Part shown: piece after piece, positions 54,905-63,613 of the stretch | Layout of the letters: every line of letters begins with the position of its first letter | How positions within the stretch are numbered: position 1 is the first letter of the stretch | Assembly: GCF_051027545.1 (NCBI RefSeq) | Contig: NZ_CP194902.1 | Coordinates: forward strand, 4,836,001 to 4,900,000 | Direction of reading: 5' to 3' | DNA: 64,000 bases | Source of the DNA: Methylocaldum sp002005105 | Lineage (GTDB): Bacteria; Pseudomonadota; Gammaproteobacteria; Methylococcales; Methylococcaceae | Position numbers and translations under genes: made by a program | The notes under the pieces: model-generated | Seen by the model: the letters and a program-made list of their open reading frames with translations, nothing else | What the model was told of the DNA's origin: nothing | Databases searched by the model: none

Positions 54905-55780
54905 ATGACACAAACCCCGGCGCTCAAGATTAACCCGGAACCTATCGGCGCCGAACGCCGGATCGGACAAATCCTGCGGGAATCGGGCAGGCTCTCGCCG
55001 CTCGATGCGGAACGGGTGCTGCATCTCCAGAGAGAAACCGGGCTGCGTTTCGGCGAGGCCGCACTGCGGCTTGGATTGATTTCCGAAGAAGACATCAACC
55101 GAGCGATTTCGGAACAGTTCGATTACCGCTATTTGAAGCCGGGACAGGGAAATTTCAGCACTCGACTGATTGCCGCGTATCAGCCGTTCAGCCCCCAGAT
55201 GGAGGTGTTCCGCGCCATACGCAGTCAGCTGATGCTGCGCTGGCACGGTAATGGGAGCAAAACCCTGGCCGTAACCAGTCCTCGTCGCGGAGAGGGGCGC
55301 AGTTATGCCGTGTCGAACCTTGCCGTCGTATTTTCGCAACTGGGACAGCGAACGCTGCTCGTAGATGCCGATCTGCGCAACCCGAGCCAGCACGACATTT
55401 TCGCTTTGGGCCGCAACGGCATGGGCTTGTCCGATCTGCTGGTGGGTCGCGGCGGCGGCGAATGCATCCGCCGCATCGATGAATTCGCCGATCTATCGGT
55501 GCTTCCGGCCGGCACACTTCCGCCCAATCCGTTGGAATTGCTCAGCCGCGGCGCATTCGATGCGCTTCTGAGGGACTTCTCGGCGGCATACGACATCGTT
55601 CTTCTGGATACGCCCGGCGGAATTGCCAGCAGCGACGCCCAAACGGTCGCCGCGCGCGCCGGCGCATCCCTGCTGATCGTGAGAAAGCATGTAACCCCCT
55701 TCTCCGAAACCGATTTTCTCCGGCAAATGCTGACCGCCGTCGGCTGCCGGATCGTGGGCGCGGTACTCAATGAGTTTTGA
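54905..55780 (+). CDS. epsG: Chain-length-linked tyrosine kinase-like protein EpsG
   Basis: Cytoplasmic P-loop protein of 291 residues. An N-terminal MshEN-like domain (IGQILRESGRLSPLDAERVL, GLISEEDINRAISEQF) precedes a BY-kinase-type ATPase: RRGEGRSYAVSNLA (Walker A from about residue 125) with Arg132 in place of the usual Lys, LLVDADLRNPSQH and VLLDTPGG. The Walker A form GEGRSY is typical of the EpsG group. No tyrosine-rich C-terminal tail is present; the chain ends VLNEF, so autophosphorylation may be absent or minimal. It interacts with EpsF. Start ATG 54905 was chosen; a longer frame from 54818 is possible. Confidence 0.9.
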   Translation: MTQTPALKINPEPIGAERRIGQILRESGRLSPLDAERVLHLQRETGLRFGEAALRLGLISEEDINRAISEQFDYRYLKPGQGNFSTRLIAAYQPFSPQMEVFRAIRSQLMLRWHGNGSKTLAVTSPRRGEGRSYAVSNLAVVFSQLGQRTLLVDADLRNPSQHDIFALGRNGMGLSDLLVGRGGGECIRRIDEFADLSVLPAGTLPPNPLELLSRGAFDALLRDFSAAYDIVLLDTPGGIASSDAQTVAARAGASLLIVRKHVTPFSETDFLRQMLTAVGCRIVGAVLNEF

Positions 55781-55821
55781 AGATCGATTGCGCCGAACGC
55801 CGGACGGGAGGGGAGCCGAAC

Positions 55822-57015
55822 ATGGCGTTTAGACGCATGTTTCTTCTCGCGCAACTGGTGTTGGTCCTCAATATGGGACATTTGCTCGGCCTGGCCAACG
55901 CCAATCCCGTCGAGAAACTGTTTTTAATCCTGGCGGGACTGGTTTTCACGCTCACCCGCAAGCGCATTCCGGCCAACCTCGTGTTGATGGGCTTCATCAT
56001 CCTCGTCAGCTTCGTCTGCGGTCTTCTCAGCGAGTTCGACGCCTTTTCCTGGAACCGATACGCGCGAAGCCTGGTGAGTCTCATCGCTTTTCTGCTTTTT
56101 TTTACGGCTTTTCCGGAACAGCGAGACCGGGAGTTCATATTGCTGATCGCAGCCCTCATTCCGCCGGTCTCGGTGTTGCTCGGAACGATTTACGAGGCAA
56201 TGGGCATCAGTTATCTATGGATGACGGATTATCTCGGCACCCGCCGGCTCGCCGGCAACATGGGACCGGCATTTCTCGGGGGAGCCGGCGTTACCGGCGC
56301 CGTGGCGGCCAGTTACCTCGCCCTGCAGCAGCGTTCGCGTTATCTCCTGCTTGCCCTCGTCAATGCCGGAATCACCATGCTCACGGCTTCCCGTATGCCG
56401 TCGGCGCTCGCGCTCGGCGTTACCGGCGCGATGCTGTTCATGGAAAGCCGGTCCGCGGTGTTCAGAATCTTGATGGTTCTTTACGGCTGCGTCGTGGTAG
56501 CCGGACTTTTCTACCTCATGGGAGACCAACTGATGACCCGCGTGTCGTCCGAGGCGATGAGCGGCCGCGACATCATTTGGAACGAACTGAAAGCCTACGT
56601 ACACCGCTTTCCCTATTTCGGCGTCGGCTTGGGACACCAGATGGATATCCTGTCCGCTAGAACGTCCACCACGACGCACACGGTCGCCGCGCACAACGAA
56701 TATCTTCGGTTCACCGTGGAGGTCGGCTATGTCGGCTCATTGCTCATGGGCTGCGCCTTCATAGCCATGCTGGTGAACCTGCTGCGCGATCCTCTTGTGA
56801 CGAAAAAGTGGGCTTTTCTGATGGTCGCTGCGGCTTTCTTCGTTTATTCGTCAACCGACAACACATTCAGCGTGCCTCAAATCTTCATGGCGCTGGTGGT
56901 TGCCTTCTTCGGTTCCTGCGACCGCCGCGAACCGGTTCCGCCATCTCCCGAATCGTACAGTCCTCAACCGTTTCGGACGGCCGAGCCCGCCCTCGACCCG
57001 CCGCACAGGGTCTGA
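55822..57015 (+). CDS. O-antigen ligase/polymerase-like membrane protein
   Basis: Integral inner-membrane protein of 397 residues with about ten to twelve hydrophobic segments and the O-antigen ligase/Wzy pattern: SGRDIIWNELKAYVHRFP, FGVGLGHQ and AAHNEYLRFTVEVGYVGSLL. It probably polymerises repeat units at the periplasmic face. ATG 55822 with gggag upstream is preferred over TTG 55777, which overlaps epsG. I compared it with exosortases and saw no Cys-Arg-His pattern of that family. Confidence 0.86.
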   Translation: MAFRRMFLLAQLVLVLNMGHLLGLANANPVEKLFLILAGLVFTLTRKRIPANLVLMGFIILVSFVCGLLSEFDAFSWNRYARSLVSLIAFLLFFTAFPEQRDREFILLIAALIPPVSVLLGTIYEAMGISYLWMTDYLGTRRLAGNMGPAFLGGAGVTGAVAASYLALQQRSRYLLLALVNAGITMLTASRMPSALALGVTGAMLFMESRSAVFRILMVLYGCVVVAGLFYLMGDQLMTRVSSEAMSGRDIIWNELKAYVHRFPYFGVGLGHQMDILSARTSTTTHTVAAHNEYLRFTVEVGYVGSLLMGCAFIAMLVNLLRDPLVTKKWAFLMVAAAFFVYSSTDNTFSVPQIFMALVVAFFGSCDRREPVPPSPESYSPQPFRTAEPALDPPHRV

Positions 57016-57074
57016 CCCAGGACATCGCCAAAGTTTCACCTCAAAAAAGCAAGTATCCAGGAGAAACGTCAAAG

Positions 57075-57545
57075 ATGAATCTCGGCAAACTCAGATGGGT
57101 CCGATTGTACCTGGTCAAATTCAAGCGCCTTTGGCTGGTGAAGGTCTTTCGCATGGATATCCATCCATCCAGCCAGTTTTCGCTGTCGACCAAATTCGAT
57201 CTGACCAATCCCAAGGGGATCCACGTGGGCGAGGAGTCCTACATCGCTTTCGACGTCGCCATTCTCGCGCACGACCTGACCCGCGGCTTTCATACTCACA
57301 CCCGGATCGGACGCCGGTGTTTCGTGGGAGCGAGAAGCATCATTCTGCCTGGGATCACGATCGGGGACGAAAGCATCGTAGGAGCGGGCTCGGTGGTCAC
57401 GCGCGACGTGCCGCCCCGGACGGTCGTAGCAGGCAATCCGGCCCGCGTCATCAAAACCGACATCGTGGTGGCAGGTCCCTTCGGTCGCCTGGAAGGGGCC
57501 GACGAAAGGCAAGGTCGCATGATGGCGGAAAACGATTTCGCTTAA
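57075..57545 (+). CDS. Left-handed beta-helix acetyltransferase (WcaF/maltose O-acetyltransferase type)
   Basis: A 156-residue acyltransferase with hexapeptide repeats: IRIGRRC-type turns HTRIGRRCFVGARSIILPGI, then ITIGDESIVGAGSVVTRDVP and VVAGNPARVIK. It would O-acetylate a sugar of the polysaccharide, as related genes in capsule loci do. Start ATG 57075 follows aggaga; a frame from 56808 overlaps the previous gene. It lies within the glycosyltransferase block. Confidence 0.88.
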   Translation: MNLGKLRWVRLYLVKFKRLWLVKVFRMDIHPSSQFSLSTKFDLTNPKGIHVGEESYIAFDVAILAHDLTRGFHTHTRIGRRCFVGARSIILPGITIGDESIVGAGSVVTRDVPPRTVVAGNPARVIKTDIVVAGPFGRLEGADERQGRMMAENDFA

Positions 57546-57607
57546 CGACCGCAAACGAAGATCGCATTCGAGAGGAGCGAAAAAATGACCATTCACCGGG
57601 GGTTTAA

Positions 57608-58837
57608 ATGCCAAGTTGTCTAATGATTGTCGAAAACCTTCCGCTGCCGCTGGACCGGCGGTCGTGGCAGGAGGCGACCGCACTGCGCGACGCCGGTTGG
57701 GAGGTTACGGTGATCTGCCCGGCCACCGAAAGGCACCCGGAACGGGAAATCGTGATCGACGGCATCCGGGTCTACCGCCATCCCCTGCCCCTGGAAGCCA
57801 GCGGCGCATTGGGCTTCTTATTGGAATACGGCGCGGCGCTGTTCCACGAAACGCGTTTGGCCTTCAAAGTGTTTCGACGCCACGGTTTCGACGTCATCCA
57901 CATCGCCAATCCGCCCGATCTTTTGTTCCTGGTTGCCCTGCCCTATAAAGCGCTCGGCCGGCCGCTGATCTTCGATCATCACGACATCTGTCCGGAGCTC
58001 TACGAATCCAAGTTCAAGAAACGCGGCCCGATGCACGCCCTGCTGCGACTCTTCGAAAAACTGACCTTCCGGTTTTCGGACGTGGTCATCTCGGCCAACG
58101 AAACGTTCAAGGAACTGGCCATAAATCGGGGCGGCAAGTATCCCGACGATGTTTTTACCGTGTACGGCGTGCCGGACCTTACTAAGTTCAAACGGGTGCC
58201 GAAAACCGACGTGGAAGACACGATCACGGTCGGATACGTAGGGGTCATGGGCGCTCAGGATGGGGTGGACAACCTGATTCGTGCCGTTGCGGCGCTGCGC
58301 AACGAATCCGGGCTGCCGCGATTCACTTGCAGATTCGTCGGCGCCGGCCCCGAGCTTGCCTCGCTGAAAGCACTGGCCCAGTCGTTGGGCGTAGCCGATG
58401 TCTGCCAATTCACGGGTTTCCTGTCCGGGGAAGCGCTGTTGGCCGCCCTATCCAGCTTCGACATCGGCGTCATTCCCGATCCTTACGACACATACAACGA
58501 CAAAATCAGCATGTGCAAGGTGTTCGAATACGCTACCTTGGGGATGCCTATCGTCGCCTTTGAACTAGCGGAGACCAAGCGCCTCCTCGGGGATGCGGCC
58601 CGTTACGCGCCCGACCATACGCCCGAGGGGCTGGCATCCGCCCTGGCGGCTCTCCTGAAAGACGAGTCCTTGCGCCGGAACCATGCCGAGCGCGCCTTGG
58701 AGCGGGCCCGCACGCACTTTCGCTGGCCCGACCAGGTCTCCAGCCTTCTGGCCGCCTACGATCGCGCGCTGATGCGTCGCGCCGGTCGGCGCACTTCGCC
58801 CAGCGAAGCGCGCACTCTCCGGAGCGAGCGCTCATGA
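57608..58837 (+). CDS. GT4-family glycosyltransferase
   Basis: Predicted cytoplasmic GT-B transferase of 409 residues. The N-terminal donor/acceptor region (MIVENLPLPLDRRSWQEATA) and the C-terminal GT4 nucleotide-binding region (GFLSGEALLAALSSFDIGVI, KVFEYATLGMPIVAFE) are clear. It would add one sugar of the repeat unit; donor and linkage are not readable. It overlaps the next gene by four bases. Confidence 0.9.
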   Translation: MPSCLMIVENLPLPLDRRSWQEATALRDAGWEVTVICPATERHPEREIVIDGIRVYRHPLPLEASGALGFLLEYGAALFHETRLAFKVFRRHGFDVIHIANPPDLLFLVALPYKALGRPLIFDHHDICPELYESKFKKRGPMHALLRLFEKLTFRFSDVVISANETFKELAINRGGKYPDDVFTVYGVPDLTKFKRVPKTDVEDTITVGYVGVMGAQDGVDNLIRAVAALRNESGLPRFTCRFVGAGPELASLKALAQSLGVADVCQFTGFLSGEALLAALSSFDIGVIPDPYDTYNDKISMCKVFEYATLGMPIVAFELAETKRLLGDAARYAPDHTPEGLASALAALLKDESLRRNHAERALERARTHFRWPDQVSSLLAAYDRALMRRAGRRTSPSEARTLRSERS

Positions 58838-59736
58838 ACGCCGTTCCCGCGACCGAGCAAGGACGCTACGCGGAGGTGGACGCCCTGCTCTTCACCACCA
58901 ACGATAGTGCGGGCGGACGCCACGACGAACTGGAGCGCATGGTCCGGAGCGTAGAGCGCGCCATAGCGACGTCCGGCCTTCGGGTCGTTCAATACCTGTT
59001 GCTGCAGCGGCACGCTCCCGGCCAGCCGCTGCCCGATCTGCCGGACTATATCCGGGTAACGACCATTCCCGATCGAGTTTCGCTCTCCAAGGCGCGGAAT
59101 CTCCTCCTGAGCTGGGCGCGCGAAGACGGCATGTTCGAGCGATCATTGATGGTCGCTTTCCCCGACGACGACGCCTGGTACCCGGAGGGCACGCTGGAAG
59201 CCATGCTGGCTTTGTTCGGGGGAGACGCCTCGCTCGATCTCGCGATCTGCCGGTATTCCTCCACGCCTTCGACGCTCTCCGCCCTGCCTTCGGAGCTGCG
59301 CGCCGCGCGGCCGGCGAGCGCCAGGGCATTCGTTGCCAATGCCTCGTCCAATACGCTGTTCATGCGCGCCTCTCGCGCCGCTCAAACGGGGTATTTCGAC
59401 GAGTCCCTGGGGGTCGGAGCGCCGATCAACGGCGGAGAAGACCTCGATTACGCCCTGCGCGCCTATGTCGCCGCCGGGGAAAAAGCCGTCTGGTTCGACG
59501 CCTCTCTGGTCGGGCACCGCGACCCTCATCGTTGGTTGATCGGACATTACTATGCCGGCAGCCTGTACGCGCTGTCTCGAAGCGCGGCCTCGAGCCGGGC
59601 GGTCGCCTTGCAGGCGGTGCGAAAAGTGTTGGTGGGCATCTATCTGCTGCTTCGCCGCGAACTGGCCTGGCCCGCTTTTTCACGGGCGCTGAGACTCGCC
59701 CAGGCGGCCCGATGCAGCCACCCGGCGCGCTCGTGA
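58834..59736 (+). CDS. GT2-type glycosyltransferase (GT-A fold)
   Basis: A 300-residue protein with a divergent GT2 pattern: LSKARNLLLSWA, the metal-binding acidic run in FPDDDAWYPEGTLEAML and the acceptor-side GGEDLDYALRAY. The C-terminal end is rich in Arg and Ala and may be a membrane-associated helix. The DNA is very GC-rich (about 75 percent in the row at 59281). Overlap with both neighbours implies one operon. The sugar is unknown. Confidence 0.78.
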   Translation: MNAVPATEQGRYAEVDALLFTTNDSAGGRHDELERMVRSVERAIATSGLRVVQYLLLQRHAPGQPLPDLPDYIRVTTIPDRVSLSKARNLLLSWAREDGMFERSLMVAFPDDDAWYPEGTLEAMLALFGGDASLDLAICRYSSTPSTLSALPSELRAARPASARAFVANASSNTLFMRASRAAQTGYFDESLGVGAPINGGEDLDYALRAYVAAGEKAVWFDASLVGHRDPHRWLIGHYYAGSLYALSRSAASSRAVALQAVRKVLVGIYLLLRRELAWPAFSRALRLAQAARCSHPARS

Positions 59737-60887
59737 CGAAGCCCATGAGAAAACGGTTCGAAGCGGCTGTAACGGAAATCGTGCCCAGCGGCGACCGGCT
59801 TCGCGATACGCGCCGTCCGACGCAAGCTTCTCCACGAACCGGATACGGCGTCGCACGGCGGTGGCGATGGTGGGTAACGGCCGCGGCGGCCTCAGTGTTG
59901 GCCGCCGCGATCGCCTGGGCCGGCTTTCTGAGATTTAAACCCACGGTAGCCTTGCCGGGTCTTACGCCTATCCCGGTCGAGGCGCACCCGATCGCCGAGT
60001 TTTCAAAAATCGAGATCGCGGAAACCGCAGCGTCGCCGCTGGTCTTTCGGGGCGGCTTGGTGCTCGAATCCGGCGCCCCGCATTTCGGCGGAATTTCCGG
60101 CCTGCGGATGACGGACCGCGGCCATGGGTTTGCGGCAGTCACCGATGCCGGCTATTGGGTACAAGGCCGTCTCTTGTACGACCGGGGCCGTCCGAGCGGC
60201 GTCGCCGATGTGGTGATGGCGTCGGTTCTTGGGCCCGAAGGAAAACCACTCCGAGAAAACGGCAAGGGCGACATCGAGTCTCTCGAGCTGACCGCCGAGG
60301 CCGCTTACCTGGGATTCGAAGGGCACCGCAACGGGATAGCCGTTTTCCAGCCGACATCCGACTTGCTCCGGCGCCACGGTCGGCTCCTGCCGGTTCCTCC
60401 GGACATTGTGGCACTGCCGAAAGGTCGCGGCTTGGAAGCTCTGGTCGCGATTCCCGCCGGACATGATTTCGGCGGTGCGCTCCTCGCCATTGCCGAGCGG
60501 GACCGAACCGGTCGCGACATGGCTCCGGCCTGGATTCTGAAGGAAGGGACGGCGCTGGAACTCAAGGTCCGCTTGACCGACGGCTACGACATCAGCGACG
60601 CCGTCTTTCTCCCGGAAGGTGATTTGCTCTTGCTCGAGCGGCGGCTATCGCTGCTCGGCGGTTTCAAGATGCGTCTTCGCCGCATCCCGGCAACCGACAT
60701 ACGGCCCGGAGCGGTTTCGGACGGCTCCCCCGTTCTGGAAGCCAATCGGCTATTTCACGAGATCGACAACATGGAAGGTATCGCCGCCCATCGCGACGAA
60801 AACGGAATCACCGTCGTCACGGCGGTGTCCGACGACAATTTCCTGCCGGTCCAACGCAAGCTTCTGCTGCAGTGGGAATTGAAATGA
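59733..60887 (+). CDS. Phytase-esterase-like protein with N-terminal anchor
   Basis: A 384-residue protein with one hydrophobic segment near the start (WWVTAAAASVLAAAIAWAGFL) and a beta-rich body like the esterase-like activity of phytase family (SGLRMTDRGHGFAAVTDAGYWV, GDIESLELT, NMEGIAAHRDENGI). That fold is a six-bladed propeller. It is surrounded by glycosyltransferase genes and could act on polysaccharide or phosphate groups outside the cell, but this is inference. Start GTG 59733 overlaps the upstream stop; ATG 59745 is an alternative. It overlaps the next gene by four bases. Confidence 0.75.
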   Translation: MTKPMRKRFEAAVTEIVPSGDRLRDTRRPTQASPRTGYGVARRWRWWVTAAAASVLAAAIAWAGFLRFKPTVALPGLTPIPVEAHPIAEFSKIEIAETAASPLVFRGGLVLESGAPHFGGISGLRMTDRGHGFAAVTDAGYWVQGRLLYDRGRPSGVADVVMASVLGPEGKPLRENGKGDIESLELTAEAAYLGFEGHRNGIAVFQPTSDLLRRHGRLLPVPPDIVALPKGRGLEALVAIPAGHDFGGALLAIAERDRTGRDMAPAWILKEGTALELKVRLTDGYDISDAVFLPEGDLLLLERRLSLLGGFKMRLRRIPATDIRPGAVSDGSPVLEANRLFHEIDNMEGIAAHRDENGITVVTAVSDDNFLPVQRKLLLQWELK

Positions 60888-62140
60888 GCGCGCCTAAAAC
60901 CGAACGTCTGCGTCCGGTCGCGGTTTTTCTGTGCGAGGATTTGCCGGTTCCGGGCCTGAACGGGTATTCCACCTACAACCACGCTTTCGTGAAATACCTG
61001 GAGTCACGGGAGTTCGAGGCGCATCTGGTGATCAGCGGACCGCGCCTGCCGGCGCCGATATTCCGCCCCCGGCGCCGATTGGGTTGCACAAGACTCCAGA
61101 TTCACGTGCCCGGAACGGTTCGGCTGGGGGAGTGGCGCCTTGTCACACACCCACGGGCCCTGATTCGGTCCGTTTACCGCTGGCTGCTCGATAGCGTGGG
61201 CGGCGCATGGGCCCGACGGCTGGCGAACTGGCGCGGCGCATCGCAGAGCAAAGCCGTCTTTATCGGCCGCTGCCTGAGCGAACCGGATCTGCGCCGATTG
61301 GCGCCGCTGTTCGCCCGACTAGCTCCCCACTATGTCTTCGTCGATACCATTTTCCGGGCGCGGATCGTGAACTGGTTGCCGAACCGCACCCGCACGCTGT
61401 TGATCGCCCACGACGTCTTTTACAAGCGCTGCCAGTCCCTGGAGGCTCGCGGCATAACCGCCGTTCCCCCGGTGACCCCGGAACAGGAGCAGGCCATGCT
61501 CGGAGGCTTTGACGTGCTGCTCGCGATCAGCGACGAAGACGCCCTCGACCTCGGCAATCTGATGCCGATAGCGAAGATCGTCGCTCTTCCGGCGCCAGTT
61601 GACGCGAGGCCGATAAAGCCTCGGGGCGCCTCGGAGTCCCGCATTCTGTATCTCGGCAGCCATGCGCCGCACAACGTGGACGGACTCCGCTGGTTTTTGG
61701 AGAACGTCTGGCCGCGAGTGCGCGAGGTGCGGAACGATTTCATCCTGGACGTGGCGGGCGAGGCGTGTCTCGCCTTCACGCCCGGCATTCCGGGCGTGGT
61801 TCTGCACGGCCGCGTTCAAGACCTCTCGGAACTCGCCGCAACCGCGCTTTTCGCCATCAATCCGGTGCGCGCCGGGAGCGGCATGAAGATCAAGATGCTG
61901 GATTATTTCGCGTTCGGTCTGCCCTGCATTACGACCAGCGTGGGAGCCGCAGGTTTTCCCCCGACCGACGACAGCCCCCTCGAAATTTGCGACGACGCTG
62001 TCGATTTCGCGGCGGCCGTTCTGCAATGGGGTGGCGATCAGGCACTGCGCGAGCATCTTCGCAAAAACGCCCGTCGGTACGTGGAGCGCTTTTCGATAGA
62101 CGCTTTTTTTGCGCGCTTAGACACCGCTTTGGACCGGTAG
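60884..62140 (+). CDS. GT4-like glycosyltransferase
   Basis: A 418-residue predicted GT-B transferase. The C-terminal half holds the usual nucleotide-binding pattern: ILYLGSHAPHNVDGLRWFLE, DVAGEACLAF and INPVRAGSGMKIKMLDYF. The N-terminal half (AVFLCEDLPVPGLNGYSTYNH) matches less well, as expected for acceptor specificity. It is the third transferase of the block. Start ATG 60884 was chosen for the four-base overlap. Donor and linkage are unknown. Confidence 0.85.
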   Translation: MSAPKTERLRPVAVFLCEDLPVPGLNGYSTYNHAFVKYLESREFEAHLVISGPRLPAPIFRPRRRLGCTRLQIHVPGTVRLGEWRLVTHPRALIRSVYRWLLDSVGGAWARRLANWRGASQSKAVFIGRCLSEPDLRRLAPLFARLAPHYVFVDTIFRARIVNWLPNRTRTLLIAHDVFYKRCQSLEARGITAVPPVTPEQEQAMLGGFDVLLAISDEDALDLGNLMPIAKIVALPAPVDARPIKPRGASESRILYLGSHAPHNVDGLRWFLENVWPRVREVRNDFILDVAGEACLAFTPGIPGVVLHGRVQDLSELAATALFAINPVRAGSGMKIKMLDYFAFGLPCITTSVGAAGFPPTDDSPLEICDDAVDFAAAVLQWGGDQALREHLRKNARRYVERFSIDAFFARLDTALDR

Positions 62141-62149
62141 GCGTAAAGC

Positions 62150-63613
62150 ATGAGCAGCACCACGCCTTCGCTGGGCAATAAGGTTCTGTCCGGATTGATC
62201 TGGTCGGCCGTCCGTAACTGGGGCGGACGACTGGCGACCATCGCCGTATTTTTCCTGCTTGCTCGAATTCTGTCGCCGGATGAATTCGGCGTATTCGCCG
62301 CCGCCATCGCGGTGCTCGCCTTTATCGAGATCATTGCGGAACAGGGCCTCGCCGACGCGGTCGTGCAACGTCCCACGATAGGGCCGCGAGAGTTGAATAC
62401 GGTTTTCGTGGCCAATTTTCTCGTGGCAGCTCTTTTGGTTACGGCGACCTGGCTGGGGGCACCGCTCATCGCCTCGGTAATGGGCATCGAGCGCCTGACC
62501 GAAATTTTGCGAGTGTCGTGCCTCGGAATACTGATCAGTTCACTCGGGTTCTGCCAGCAGGCCCTGTTCCGGCGAAATTTCCAGTACCGCTGGCTGGCCC
62601 TCAGAACCGTAGCCGCGACCGTCGTTAGCGGCGCGGTGGGTGTCGGGCTGGCGCTCGCCGGCTTCGGCGTGTGGAGTCTGGTCGGACAGTTTCTGACCAG
62701 TACCTCGGTCAATCTGATATTGCTCTGGCTCAAGCCGGTCTGGAAGCCCGGACTGAAGTTCAGTTTCGTCGGGTTCGGTCAACTCCTCCGCTACGGAAGC
62801 AATGTCCTCGGCATGCGCCTGCTGGATTTCGCCAATACCCGCGCCATCGAGCTCGCCATAGGCGCGTGGCTCGGCGCCGCCACGCTCGGGTTTTATGCCG
62901 TCGGTTCCCGCATCTACACCATCATGATGCAGCTCCTCAGTTCGGTGGTCATGGACGTGGCCCATTCGGGCTTCTCGCGGATCGCCGGGGAGCGAGAACG
63001 ACTGGCCCAGGCCTATTACCGCGCCATGACCGCGACCGCCGCCCTGGCGATGCCGTGCTTCGTGCTCGTCTCCGCGGTCGCCTCGGAGCTTTGCATGACG
63101 GTATTCGGCGCCAAATGGGCCGACACCGCGGACATTCTGGCTCCGCTCGCCCTCCTCGGGGCCGTTCAGACGCTCCAGTACTACAACGCATCAGGACTGA
63201 ACGCCATCGGCCGGTCCGCTACAGCGCTAGCGATCGCCATCGTCAAGGCGGCGGCTACCGGCGCCGCCCTGGTGGCGACCAAAGGGCAAGGCCTGGACAT
63301 AACCGTCAAGATTTACGTGCTGGCGCAACTCGTCGCGACGCCCGTGAGCTTTTATCTCGGAAGAAGGTACCTGGGCGTATCCGTTCGCAGAATCCTGCGG
63401 TGCGTTATTCCGTTCGCCCTTTCGGCGGCGATGATGTTTTTCGCCGTCGGAGCGATCGGCCCGGCACTCTCCGATTTCGGCCTGAATCAGCTGTCGGACC
63501 TCGCCGTGAAGCTTGCCGCCGGAATAACGGTCTACGCCATGGGAATTGCGCTTCTCGGCCGCCGCCATCTGATCGAATCAATACAAACCATCAAATCAAT
63601 GAGGCGTGGATGA
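62150..63613 (+). CDS. Wzx/WzxC-type polysaccharide flippase
   Basis: Inner-membrane protein of 487 residues with about twelve to fourteen hydrophobic segments and the MOP-superfamily pattern (NKVLSGLIWSAVRNWGGRLATI, ARILSPDEFGVFAAAIAVLAF). It would flip the lipid-linked repeat unit for the polymerase at 55822-57015. It ends with a four-base overlap into the next gene. Confidence 0.9.
   Translation: MSSTTPSLGNKVLSGLIWSAVRNWGGRLATIAVFFLLARILSPDEFGVFAAAIAVLAFIEIIAEQGLADAVVQRPTIGPRELNTVFVANFLVAALLVTATWLGAPLIASVMGIERLTEILRVSCLGILISSLGFCQQALFRRNFQYRWLALRTVAATVVSGAVGVGLALAGFGVWSLVGQFLTSTSVNLILLWLKPVWKPGLKFSFVGFGQLLRYGSNVLGMRLLDFANTRAIELAIGAWLGAATLGFYAVGSRIYTIMMQLLSSVVMDVAHSGFSRIAGERERLAQAYYRAMTATAALAMPCFVLVSAVASELCMTVFGAKWADTADILAPLALLGAVQTLQYYNASGLNAIGRSATALAIAIVKAAATGAALVATKGQGLDITVKIYVLAQLVATPVSFYLGRRYLGVSVRRILRCVIPFALSAAMMFFAVGAIGPALSDFGLNQLSDLAVKLAAGITVYAMGIALLGRRHLIESIQTIKSMRRG

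Noticed and set aside
55822..57015. Exosortase (EpsH-type) as identity of this membrane protein
   Set aside because: The Cys-Arg-His pattern of exosortases was not found, while the polymerase/ligase pattern SGR...W and HNEYL is present.
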